DNA from: Larus michahellis
Lineage: Eukaryota; Chordata; Aves; Charadriiformes; Laridae
DNA: 64,000 bases
Assembly: GCF_964199755.1 (NCBI RefSeq)
Contig: NC_133900.1
Coordinates: forward strand, 77,732,727-77,796,726
Direction: 5' to 3'
Shown here piece by piece: positions 34,020 through 46,300 of the stretch (within the stretch, counting starts at the first letter, position 1; every line of letters starts with the position of its first letter). The position numbers were made by a program, and so were the translations under genes. The notes below the pieces were generated by a model. The model did no database searches. It was not told the DNA's origin and worked only from the letters and a program-made list of their open reading frames with translations.

Positions 34020-36370
34020 TCTACTTCCAACTTTTGTGCTGAGACCCAACCTTTTTAAGGCTTCTTTTTAGCATGCTTTCTATTTCCCTAGTAGACAGTC
34101 TTTGCATCTCTGACAGTTTGAGCAACTGGAAGTGAGCACAATATTTGACATGACATTTTTTCAGGATCTATATACCCAAACAAATTTTGTCTAAGTCTAC
34201 TGGACATCTCTCTATCAATACAGGCTCATATTTGTCTTCAGTTGCTTTCAGAGAGTGAATTCCTATTAAGTTGAAGTATGTTTTGTCTCCAAGTGCAGAA
34301 CTTGCCTCTTGTAAAGGTGAATATATCCTATTTCTTTTCTTTCCTCTATCCAAGAGTGACATTTTTTTTTCCTGATATAGATCTTTCCTTCTTCACGTTG
34401 AGCGCATTTACTGAATCTGTAACATCAGTTGATTTCATCCATACCCTGTCATTTTTTCCACTAAGATCCTTAATGAAAATATTTTAAAACATTGAGTCCC
34501 AAATTTATCTCATAGAAACTCCTCTAATAATCTTTTAGACCATAAACTCTCATTGTTGTGTTTAATAGGTTTGGTGAGTTCTTCACCCGTCTTTCAATTT
34601 CTCCATTGTCTCTTCACCATCATCAATTATTTCCTGTAAGTCAAATGAGTTTACTTATGGAAAAAACAGAGAAAGTAATTAAATTAGTGTGGCATGATCT
34701 TAATTTGTTAAAACTATGCTGCATTGTATTCACTTTTTCATTTGTGTCCAGGTTCCATTTTACTGTTCTTCAAGTCTTTTTAAAGCCTTTTGTAATCCTT
34801 GTGAAGGGATGCTCAATGGCAGATCCCCAGGACATTTTAACCTCTTTGTTAATATGGGTTCTCTCTACCTTTGCTGTTGTCTGTGGCTGTGACTACCCTA
34901 AAATGAATAACCTAGTCTAATCATAAACCAGAAGATGGATTAAAAAAATAATAAAAATGCTAAGGTACCCCCAGTATCTTGTACTAACTTTTCTGGGCTA
35001 GGATTATCCAATCTTCCCAACTGGCATGCACTTTGTGGGATAAACTCCATCTCCATCGTCATTCATATGCCTATTTCGGTTTTGCTTTCATGGCCAATTA
35101 TGTTTTTGTAACTTGAACGCTGAAGATAAACATTAATTCGAGAATCACACACTAGCTCTTCTCTCACGTATCATCTTTATTTAGTCACTTCCATCTTCTG
35201 CCCCCAAGAGTAAGATTTCTTTGTTTTAACACTTCCCTATACTTCTTGACTTCCAGTTTGACATACTTTGCTGATCATCCCTCCTTTTTCCCACTCCTTT
35301 CAGATACTATATATAGTTCGAATATCTATCTCAAGGTGTTCATGCTGGTAAGCGTAGTCTTTTTTTCTCCAAGGATTTCTCTGCCCTTTTCTGAGATGTA
35401 GATCCTGTGTATTTATAGTACCTTCAACTGAAATAAATTCTTTGCTTCTGTCACCCTTCTGTCCCTCAGCAGTTTGCTTGATCTTCCCCAACTTGTTTCT
35501 TTTTCTTTTTTTTCCCCCTAAGTCTACCATTTCAAAATCAAGTACCTTAGTTATTATATTTATTTACCATTTAATTTACTATCTTCCAACTTTGGTTGTT
35601 TTTAACACCAGCTTTATCTTAACTACTTACCTAACCTAAGTTTAAAATAGCATTTCCTCTTTTGTACTCTAACTTTTTGATGAAGAAATCTCTCAACTAC
35701 CATTTCCAGGACTAACTGATTCTGTGAATATTTGCTTCATTTATTTGTCAGTCTACCTCCAGTGGCTCTGAAGATTATCATAGATGTATCACTGTTGGTA
35801 ATATTTCTCTCTAGAAACTCCGTGAAGATCTCTACCCTTATCTATACATCCCTTATCTATATCTGACCCAAAACCACCCAGTATCCTACCTGTAATTCAT
35901 CTTTTATCATATTTCCCCACATGATTTTGACTCCAAAAGATTGTGCTTTGTGCATCTCATATCTTCTTCTTTCCCGAAGTTTTTCATATCCTCAAGATAC
36001 AATCACCTTATGTCTTTATTTCTGTCTGTCCTAAACAACGCATATCTTTTCATACCTTTGTTCCTGCCACAGCTGCTGTTCAATATGCCTCTGTTACCTG
36101 CAGAATATTATTTCTTAGCTCCTGCACCAACAATTCTTATTCCTCAATTTTGCCACTGAGAATGCTGGCATTAATATATAGCATTTCAATTACTTTTTAC
36201 TGACCAGAAACTAATTTCCTTAGCTGGATTAATCTTTCACTATCAGTTTCAGCTAATGGGCTACAGCTCTCCGCTGTATGAGTACCTTCTGCTTTCTATC
36301 TGTCCTTCTGACCACTGATAATCTTTTATCCGTTGCTGTGCCTTATCTATTTGATTTTCTTCTCCCTGTA
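34020..36370. other. Long pyrimidine-rich stretch, possibly a decayed retroelement on the - strand
   Basis: For about 2.3 kb the + strand is strongly T/C-rich, so the - strand is A/G-rich with many short broken lysine- and glutamate-rich readings, for example KKRKRNKLGKIKQTAEGQKG in the - strand frame at 35300-35530. A fragmentary reading (FFIKKLEYKRGNA) at about 35650-35700 (-) also looks protein-like. This texture is what ancient LINE coding sequence looks like after decay, but I could not match it to CR1 or any family. An intron with strand-biased composition is an equally good alternative. Confidence 0.3.
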
Positions 36371-36590
36371 TATTAAAACTACAAGAAGATGTGTAGAAAG
36401 GTTAATAAAATAGAATATTAACCCTTAGAGGGGAAGTAACTGTTTTTCTTTAGTTTAAAAGTCATCACAAAATTGGCTTTTAAGGCTAAGAATTGGTTGA
36501 CACTAGAGGGGAAGGAGGAGATGCTACGTAACCTTAATTTCTTTTACCCCAAAACATCTGTTAGCGCAAAATTATAAACTTGAGAAGCCA

Positions 36591-36695
36591 TTGAGCAGCC
36601 TGGTCTAGTGGGAGGTGTCCCTGCCCATGGCAGAGTGGTTGGAACTAGATGATCTTTAAGGACCATTCCAACCCAAACCATTCTATGATTCTATG
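36591..36695 (+). mobile_element. CR1 LINE 3' end, very short copy
   Basis: About 105 bases: GGTGTCCCTGCCCATGGCAG, then TTGGAACTAGATGATCTTTA and AGGACCATTCCAACCCAAAC, ending in two ATTCTATG-type repeats at 36680-36695. This is only the 3' untranslated region and tail of a + strand CR1; no coding part remains. The GCAGCCTGGTCTAGTGGGAGG start places it in a common avian subfamily. Confidence 0.93.
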
Positions 36696-39600
36696 TTTGT
36701 TGATCCTCATCACCCCACTTCACTCTATTTTCATTCATCATGAATTGAACCTGAGCACAAAGACAACTAAAATAGTCTGCTTTCTTTCCTTCAAGCCCTA
36801 CGGAAGGAACTATTGTTATTTAAACTCCTTTCTGAAATGAATGCATCTGGGGATTGGTAGAACACATATGAAAGCCAGTTAATACTGAGATGCCTAAGAG
36901 CGTATTTACAGGATGCAAATGACTGAGGTACCATCACTTGTGAAATACCCCTTGTGAATATTTTACTCAAATTTACTGCTGAGATGTAGCAAATACATGC
37001 AATTAGTCCTTTGCAAATGTAAGATAAAATGGATTAATTTATATAATCTGAAGACTTTAAAAAAAATAAATAATTTGAAATTACATTGAAACCCACTTCC
37101 TTCAAGTTTCCATTTAGGATTATGAAGTCAGGAATGACTATAGTTTGCCTAGAATAATAAAACACCAATGTTGCAGCCAACTGATTTACAATGCATTATT
37201 ATTTTGGTTTTCTAATCATGTTGTTTACCCTTAACTGGTTTGATGTAATTTACGGTGGTTTAGTTTTAGTATTTTTAATTCCCCTTTTTCTTCTTTTCTA
37301 TAAAAATAAAATTACATTGAGTTACTCTTGGTTAAACGAGCAAAATGGGTCAAAATCTGCATTACTCAAAGTCATCCAGATTCTCCCAAACGCTTCCTTA
37401 TATTTCCCTGTTGGTTTTTCACTTAGCAAATCTTCTGTTTCACCTTTTGAAACAAACAGAATTCTTAGAGGACTGCAAACATACTGCAAATATTTATCTG
37501 GGCGAACCTACAGATACTGGAGCTGCTCGAGCTCTTCCAAAGGTTGAGATTTTGCACAGGGTTTTCCAGAAAAAGAGTATTTCATTGTTTCCTCCAAGCC
37601 TTCGGTGTTCAAAAACACTGTAATAACTGCGCAAAATTCCTATTTTGTGGAGCCGATTCAAAATGCCCACTACAAGGCTATGATGGCTACAAGACACTAT
37701 TCGACTTCTTTCACGCTCCGTCTCCCAGCGAGAAAGCCTCCGGCACCGTGTGTCAGCACTGCCAGCAGGCCTCCACGTCTGCTTCTGATCTCCTCAGGGC
37801 TCTTCAACACATACTGTTGCCAGAAGCCTTCTCTCTTCATGACCATGCTCTTCATTTTCTTGCTCTACTGACAGCTCTGTCAGCAACATGGGGCTTTCCT
37901 CTCCTCCTTGCAACGTTTCCAACTCAGATATGACATTGCTGATGTTGCTTAGTTTTGGTCCAGCACTGGGCTAGGTGCTAAGCTTTCATATGGCTGTGGC
38001 TTGACGATGAATCCGATATCCAGTGACTTCAGGTTGTCACTGCCTTTGTATATTTGAGAGTGGAGATGGGAGCAAAATCAGTGTTTGTGCAGAAATAAGA
38101 AAATTTGCTTTTGAGCTTCATGCGTTCAGTGGTCTCAAATAGAGAGCTCATGAAACATAAACTGTAATAGCACTTCATGCTTACCCATGACCTTGAAAAA
38201 TCTTAAAGATGGTCTTCCTCTGGACAGATGGTTAAGAAAATTTCAGCTGATGAGATAAGACAAATGGTAAGTACCCATATGCACACAAAATAATTATAGT
38301 ATTTATTTAACAGTCCCTCTCTGTAGTTAGTATTTCATTGGGTCTTCTATAAGAAGTTTGGATTTTTTGCATGCTTGGTCTCATCTTGATTTTAGAGGAA
38401 GGAGAATTTTTTAAAAGTGAAGAAAACTCTGTTCATTCACTTTTAGGTTATGTGAGGGTGAAACCAATGTTGCTTTTTCATTACACAGATAACAGACTAA
38501 AGGCATCCCGAAAGTAACACAGTGCAGCTTCCCAGTGGGGAAATTCAACTGATAAATAGTCGGCAAACTTCATACAGGGAACTTTCTGATCAAAATTAAA
38601 GCATATTTTTAAGTATTAAAAATCTACTGGTTTTATTTTTAAAGGTTTCATCCTGCCTTTCCCCATCATAATAGTTCCTAAATTTTAATATGAGGATTAA
38701 TAAGTAAATAGTCCCTACAGGTAATCCTTCAAATGTTGAGCCATTTCTTGGAATTACCTCAAAGCTCCGGATTTTCTCAATAGTTGCTAATTACTGTTAC
38801 TCTCCACTAAATGGCACAGAACAAAACATAGGCCCAAATGCAGCAATCACTCATCACTGGCAAATTTACAATAAAACACTATATTTCCTTAAAAATACAA
38901 ACATGAGTTAACTTAGGGAAATTGTACGGTCATTCTTTTACAGGAGATTGTATGTCTTGATCATCCTGGCCTCCTACGGCCTTTTGATCTACTCATGGCC
39001 TTCTTACGTGAGGACAATGTATTTAAGGGAATAGACATTGCAGGAATCATGCCCAAAATTTAGACAGAATGAGAACAGTAAAGTGCGAACCCCAAGTTTA
39101 TAAAGGTTTGGCTAGAAGATGACATAGTGATTCCTCCTCTTCACTTAACAAAATAAAGGATTAACCAGCAGTTTTTGATATTACAATTTTCATGTTTAAT
39201 AAACTTTGAATAACAAGAGCGACAGCTCTGTCTTCACGTCATTCTGTATTTTTCTGTTGCCATTGTTTCCTTTCTGTCCAGAAAGTAGTACTGCCTTACT
39301 TTTTTGACCTACCTAAAAATATAGTTGTTCAAGACTTAACTAAGATGATAGAAGTGTCTGTCGTTCCAAAATTAGTGTAGTACCTCAGCTACTGTCCTAC
39401 TAGTGCCTAATACAGAAAGCAATTTATATTGCCCAGATGCGCCTAGTTTACACACAGTGACTGCTGCATTTACGTAGTTATGTGAGAGGAAGAGTATGCG
39501 TGAGCTCCTAGAGAAGATGATGTGTTGTGTTCTGAAGACCAAAGATGAGATTAGGGCCAGAAGCTCCTAAGCAAGGCACATTTTCTATTCTGCTGTCTGG

Positions 39601-41780
39601 TTCTATATTTCTAAATGTCTGTTAATTTGTCATGTTTGTGAATGCGAAAAGTGGTAAGTAGGATAGCCTGCTCGGCAAAAAGTGCTGTTTACTGTCAGCC
39701 CCATTGACTAAATATGTTTTTGTCAACACACTCAAGGAATTTGAATGTCACATTGTTATTGTTTATCCTAAAACACAGTACACTCAGCAAAATAATACCC
39801 AGTTCTGCATGCTAATAAGCGCTAATTGCTTCCTGAGCAGCAGGTTTTGCTGCTCACTAGAATTAAACTAATTTATAAAGTTATTAAAAAAATAAAGTAA
39901 AGATGAGTGATATCTTGGAAGTAAAATAGTTTGGGAAATGCCCTTGATAGTCTCTTCCTGTTGCAAAAAGCACGTGTTAAAGTAATTGAGCAGCAAATCT
40001 ATTTGAAAGCCTGTAGGAAGCAGCTGCGTTTTGCACAGCCGAAAGTGAGTGGGGAAGGGGCAAAAAGGTAAGCATCTTTTTATATCATACAAACGCTCGA
40101 GATTCCCAGGGCTCTTTTTGAGACGGTTAAGAACTCACTCTCCTGTGGGGACGATGGAGAAGTCAATGCAAAGATACACAACTTGATGCTACTCCAGAAC
40201 CCACAGCGCTTGTAATATGGAGAGTCTGACAGGTCCATTATGCTATAGGTGTCATGAAAGGATAGTTTTCAGGACAGGATGTGGCCCAGTGGGATATTAC
40301 AAGGACTAACATATAGATGTTAAAAAAAGAGAAGATGAAAACAACCACAGAAAAAGCACCTCTTAACATTCTTGGATGTACTGGAGGCATTGAAGTAATA
40401 TTATCAGCTAAATCATAGTGTCAGTGGAGGTTTTCATTAAAAATGACCTGCTCAGCCTTCCCCAGAGCAGGAGGGACGCTGTGTTTTTTCAGGATACAAT
40501 TTATTCTCCAGCATGAAACTTAGGCAAACATCAAAACAAAACAGTTCCCCTGCCTACCACAGGTGAGGAAATTGAAGAAACATATACTCCCCACTGTCTT
40601 CTCTTTAATCCCTCTGCTTCAGGCCTCTTGCAGGATCCTATCTTCCCCCCTGCAGCTCTCAGTCAGAACTGAGCCACTTGCTGATTTTTATAATCACCGG
40701 TTTCTTTCCCAGTAGGTCTTATAATTGAATGTGTGCAGCTGACTGCAGGCTAAGTGGGCCCTAAATGGCCAGGCTTCCCCGTTAAAGGAACCCCCCCCGT
40801 CCCTTCAATAGACGAGCCTTGCTGTACCGAAAGAGTCCCCCCCCCCAGCCCTCTCATGGACCACCCCACTAAAATTCACACAAATTCTCTAAATGATCCC
40901 TAGTATTTAATTCCGTGCAGCTCAGGCTGACAGCCACATCTCACATATCCACCTATCAGGCTTAGCGTTTGCCCCCTCAGCAGCAGACAAATAGCCCTTA
41001 CTCTTGTGTCACTGTTTTTTCCTTGAACATCTGTATCATGGAAGAGCATGAAAAAAAACCCAAAATAAATATATTAGAAAAGAAGTCAGCTGACAGGTAG
41101 TAATAGAAAAGATTGTTAAGATAGATAGTTAATTCAGTGAAGATAATAACGTACTATCATCCCTTGAACTTAGCTCATCTTGGCCTCTAACCACATTTAC
41201 TTCATCACTTGAAGGCAAAGTTTTAATTGTTCTGATCCTTTTTAATCTTTTAAAACATGACATTTAATCATATACGTTCCTGCATCTGAAAAATAAATTT
41301 TGTGGCATGGTGTAGCAAACTGCAAAATCCGTAACATCAGTATTTTAAACAGTCACAGGGATAACCTGGTGAGGCACTACAGCCTGCTAATGGATGATAT
41401 ATGCCAAATAGGAAAGGTAATGTTCAAAGAGGGAAAACTATTCAATATTCCATCTCTCTGTGACATCTGCAGCTGAACTGCTGGTGTCGGCTCAGAGAAA
41501 ACAAATCTTCTACTTTGTCGGGCCAATCATCATAACAGATCACATAGCTTATTATCTTGGATACAAACTAAAGCACAATGTACAAATGGAAAACTTTTTT
41601 TTCTGATAGAGCACTAGGAACAGATGATGATTTGTTGCTTTCTAGTCATGTTCCTTTTATGTATCACATTCCGCTGAGTACAAGAAATAAACATACTTAT
41701 ACATCAGTACACAGATGAAACTGTAGATCTCAGTCATGTTTCTGTATTAAAGAAAATCAGCTTGCAGATGAGGTAAAGTG
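36696..41780. other. Single-copy DNA, no gene seen
   Basis: No gene recognised. 37490-37940 is GC-richer and has open frames on both strands; the + frame at 37544-37933 has several CxxC-like pairs but no zinc-finger spacing I recognise. C-runs at 40791-40798 and about 40838-40847 lie 40 bases apart. Confidence 0.5.
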
Positions 41781-42050
41781 AATATTCATTTTAGAGACAC
41801 GGAAGTTCATTAATTATCCCCCAAATAAATGGTGGAGTACCCCTCATGTTCAGTTACATTTGACATAATGGAAATTGGCTTAAAATGGATTCTAATGCAA
41901 ATTAGAAACACTGTAAAGCAGCTGATTTTCAGTTTTATTAGACTGAGTAACCATTAGAAATGTCATTCAATACAACCATAACTACATATTCTCTGGGCAA
42001 TGTATTAGTCTTTCAGATGATGTTAGGAAAATGACCGTCTGAAATTCATA
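41781..42050. promoter_or_regulatory. Candidate conserved noncoding element with an octamer/homeodomain motif
   Basis: TAATGCAAATTA at 41893-41904 contains a perfect octamer ATGCAAAT (41895-41902), flanked by TTAATTA-like text (near 41811) and by CAGCTGATTT at 41919. The block is AT-rich but complex and free of repeats, the texture seen in vertebrate developmental enhancers. This rests on motif content alone; I cannot see conservation from one sequence. Confidence 0.25.
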
Positions 42051-43326
42051 CTGGTTTGCTTACATTTAGCAAGTCCAAGGCTCAAAAAAAAAGCCAGGGC
42101 CAGTAAATAAGAGGAATCTGTAAAGCTATCTTGCTGAGATGATAATTGTGTTTTGATGATGGTTCCTCATTTCTGCAGTACTAACACACAGGAAATTGTA
42201 TTACATTAAATAATAATTGTTTTTCTAAAGGGATAAAGCTCATTTCATGTTGCAGTACGTTAACTTAATACAGTAGCATACTACTGCATTAATACATTTA
42301 ACTCAATTTTATAGAATGCCTTTATTGCAGAGACCTATGAAGCTGCATAGCTTGCTTTTGCCAGGCTTTGTAGGAACCTCTTCATTAGTTTCAATTTACA
42401 TGGATATATGTCTCTTGAGGTGCACTTTAATTTGTGAATTCGAAGCCTCAAATAGCACCTGTGTTCCCACCACAACATAAATTACATATACAAAATTAGA
42501 TCCAAAAGGATTGTCTGCAAGAACACAGTCAAATTCCTCAAAACCGGCCTCTGTTTAACCCTGGAGATGCTTGAAAATTGCAGGCACATCAGGTGCCGAG
42601 GCTAATTTTCCACAGGTCTTTAAAAATCCGCTTCAGGATAAGCCCTAAAGCCCTGCCAGCCGGGTAGTACTGAACAGCTGGGCGTGTGACCCAGACGCCC
42701 TCACTAAAGTTATTTCTCTTCCCTCAAGGTCGCGCCCTGGTGAGCCCGCTCAGGTCCACGTGGAGAGAATGTCCTTTGCTCTGGCACACGGGTCCATGGC
42801 CAGGAGCACCGGCTGGGCTGGGGAAGGTGACAGAAAGCCAAAAGGAGGGCAAATGTACAGGGGAACAGATTGCCAAAAGGAAGGTGTAAACACCAAGAGC
42901 GTAGCCTCAGCATACCTCCCATTTCCTCATTAGCCTCCTTTTACTCCTATTTCCTGACCCACCAGCAAAATAACAAAGACGTTTTGTCTAACTTATTTCC
43001 AAAGGGCAACCTACTTTTCTGGATTATTGGCTTAGACCAAAAAATGCTTCCTTCTTTTAGAAAGATTTGAGCATGTACTTGTGGGGGTTTCGGAGAGGAG
43101 GGAAAAAGAGGGAAAGGAAAATGAGGTATTCTGTCTGTTACCTTTAGAAAGACACGATGTTGTCTTCTGATACCTAGCTGCTGGCCCAGCGTGTGGGAAT
43201 TTTCTCCTCAACAGTTAATCCTGGAAATTAGTGCAGTTTCATTTCTCTCCTGGCTCTACGGGATGAGTTCAGTTATTTGTCTGGAATAGGATTTTTAAAG
43301 AACGACTCTGTTCGGCGGCGCTGAGA

Positions 43327-43352
43327 GAGAGAGGCAGAGAGAGAGAGACACA
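43327..43352. repeat. Short GA-rich simple repeat
   Basis: GAGAGAGAG, an interruption, then GAGAGAGAGA passing into ACACACAC. Too short and interrupted to say more. Confidence 0.75.
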
Positions 43353-46300
43353 CACGCACTCCTGAGATCTTCGGTGCCTGAGGGCATTTCCCATTTCTTG
43401 TAGCAGTGAACTTATCTGTGCTCCTTCAGAGGAGGAAAAAACAAGATGAAATAACTCCTACTTTATCACCAGCCTCTCTGAGTGTTTCTGTGCTACCCTT
43501 TCCTGTCACCCGGCGAGGGCTGCGTTCTCCTTCCCAGTCCCAGATGATTAAACACTGTGATTTCTCTTAGACTCTGAGAGAGCTGCTTTTGGGTTAGGAG
43601 TATTAAAAGCTAATCACAAGGAACAGTCCTACATGAGAAATCTTCAGCTCTTCCCTGTCCTCATTATCAGCGGGATAATCAACTGAATTATAGAATCAGC
43701 TTTTTTCCAGACAATAAGCTCTCTGAAGAAAACAAAACAAAGCAAGGGCTGTTCACTTTCCTGCGTGCTACCTCCGGGTCACCTGAAACAAAGCATTAAT
43801 AGTCCTAATTTTCCAAGAAGTCAGCACTCTCTCAAGTTACGTAAATGACCTGGCCATAATTTTCAGAAGTGACGGGATCCTGCATTTCCAGCTGTGCAGG
43901 GTGAGCTTTCTAACCCTGATCAAGAGAAGCCAGGCAGAGTACGCGTCTGGGTCACATAGAAAACATGCATTTGGTGCATGTAAATCCGTAGATCTTTCTA
44001 AGCCGTTAACCACTGTAATATTTAAGCTCTTCCTGTAGTTCTGTGAAGCAGGTTAGTATCATCCAATGCTGTTCTACAAACAGGTTCTTTAAAAAATTTG
44101 CCATCCTAATTCCCCAGTGACTCATTTCTCTAAGCAACTTCAGAGACCACGTCCCACATCTGCGAGCAGCTCAGGTACATTTAGCACACTAATTCTCACT
44201 GAAAATGAGTGGGATTTTGGCATCTGAATTCCTTATGAGCTTTTGCAAAATGTATCCTAAATAACTTGCTAAAGGTCACAGAGGGATTATTTAGTGAAAT
44301 TAGGAGTGTTGCTTCAATTTCCTGAGGTCTCATCTGGTACTCTTACCACCTCCACAACCTGTCTCAGCAATTCTAACATTCCTCAGAAAACTATATTTCT
44401 ATTAATACATTAATAGAAAACACAGCAGTTTCCTGATGTCGTCGTCTTTCTAGCACAAACCAAGTACCTGTTTTGCAGAGAAGCCACCCTTTAATGAAAG
44501 TTTTGTCAACATAAAGACTTTTCTTTAATGAATGCAGTGTTTGGAATGGTGGAGTAGTGCACAGCAGAGAGAGACGACTTGGGTTCTTCTGACTTAATTT
44601 TAGCAGGTACACAGTACTCCCTGGATATGGATTTGAAGGCCCTCACACAACTGACCACTCCCTCCATGCACTTCAATATATCCCTTTTCTTTTACCCCGT
44701 GATATGCTGGCTATTTATGAAATTATTTAGGATACATAGAGTATGTAATAAACGTATGTTTTGAAATAATTCCGGAGTTGTTATTCTAAGGCCAAATTTG
44801 AGCCCAAAGAGCACTACAAATTTACAGTTTCTGGAGAGGTAGAGGAAGGGAGGGGAGTCACATGGATAGCCACCAGCTCCCAGGGAAGCTGGAAAGAGTC
44901 TTCTGAGCTTTTGCCATGCTGCAGTGAACTTAAGAAGAGTCACTCAGAATTCTAGGCAAGATTTAATACTGATGGGATTGGCTTCTCCGACCTCACAGGT
45001 ATAAGAAACATAGCTTAGGTAAAACCATCCAGTAGGAAAGATCATTTGGATTATAAATGAGTGTATTAGGGAGCATCCTGGGAGAGGGATGACTTGTAAA
45101 AATTGAAAATAGGAAACATTTGCCCTGTAGCTAAAATCTTCATAAAATGTAGACGGGCTCCTCAGAGAGCCTCCATTTAAGTTTTAGAAGAATATTTTTC
45201 ATAAGATTGCATATAATAATAGCTTTTTCACTTGTCAACTGAGGAATGGAGATTCAAAACATACAAGGAAGGCTCAAAAGATGTAGAGGATTTTTTCAGC
45301 TGTATTGCATATATGTAGACAATTCATATATAAAAATATGTGCATATATATCGATGCAAATAGTTATATACTATGTAATAGTATCTCTTTAAATTGTAAA
45401 GCTGAAAAATTCAATGTGTTTGTTAAAAGGGATAACTATTACTCTGCAAGTAGAAAGGATTGTAAGTCACAATTTCTTCAAAAAACCCATTCAACTTGAG
45501 AGTAAAATATCACATATCACAGTAACCACAAATCATTTCTCCTATAGTTCAGATAATTATTTATGCTGGGAAAGGGTTGGTTTCTACAACCACAGAAGCC
45601 AATTGTAAAACTCCTGCTTATTTTAGTATGAGAACAATTCAACTGAGATCGTGTTGATTAACCTCCATTGGTCGAACACTGAATTCCATCCACTACCTAA
45701 ACATGAATTTGTCAATAACTAGTGCATCTTCTTGATTGTTAAAAGTGACTTGGTATTGCAAAACCAGCAGTACTTCAAAACGCAGTTTGTCTGTCTAGCC
45801 TCCTCTTTAGATTTTGTGAAGTATTTTTCTTCGGATGCTTAAAAGTGACAAATTTTACACCTCAAAAAAAAAATTGGTAGCTAGTGGTTAAAGTTTCTGG
45901 ACAGATTAAAAATTCCAGTTCCAGTTACCATTCAAGGAACACCTTCAGTTCTTCCCTTCCTAGAATTTTACTTTTGTCTAGTGCAGGACAAATACGCGCA
46001 GGTAAATAGCCTTAGGTTTTCTTTATCTTATTGCTATTGTTAACTGTAATCAAGACACGTCTAATGCTCTTATAGAAGTTCCAGACCACATGGTAATTGA
46101 GTGACCAAGCAACCAAGCAGCCTGTAGCATCCCCAGGGTCTGAGACTCAATAGACGTCTGAGGTGCAGCAATTCTATGTCTATGCCACCACGAGGTAACA
46201 CACCAACGCTTCCTTTCTTTGTCCTTCAGAAACCCTGCACACCTGATAACCTGATATCAGTTTCATGCAGGGGACTACTTGTCGTCAGTCCTTACAATGT

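Noticed and set aside
34558..34920. 120-codon hydrophobic frame (+), membrane-protein-like
   Set aside because: It lies in the T-rich strand of the pyrimidine-rich region, where codons for Phe, Leu and Ser arise from composition; no defined transmembrane pattern or homology is recognised.
37544..37933. Cysteine-rich 129-codon frame suggesting a zinc finger
   Set aside because: The CNNC and CQHC pairs are not spaced like a known finger and lack paired histidines; the opposite strand is also open here.
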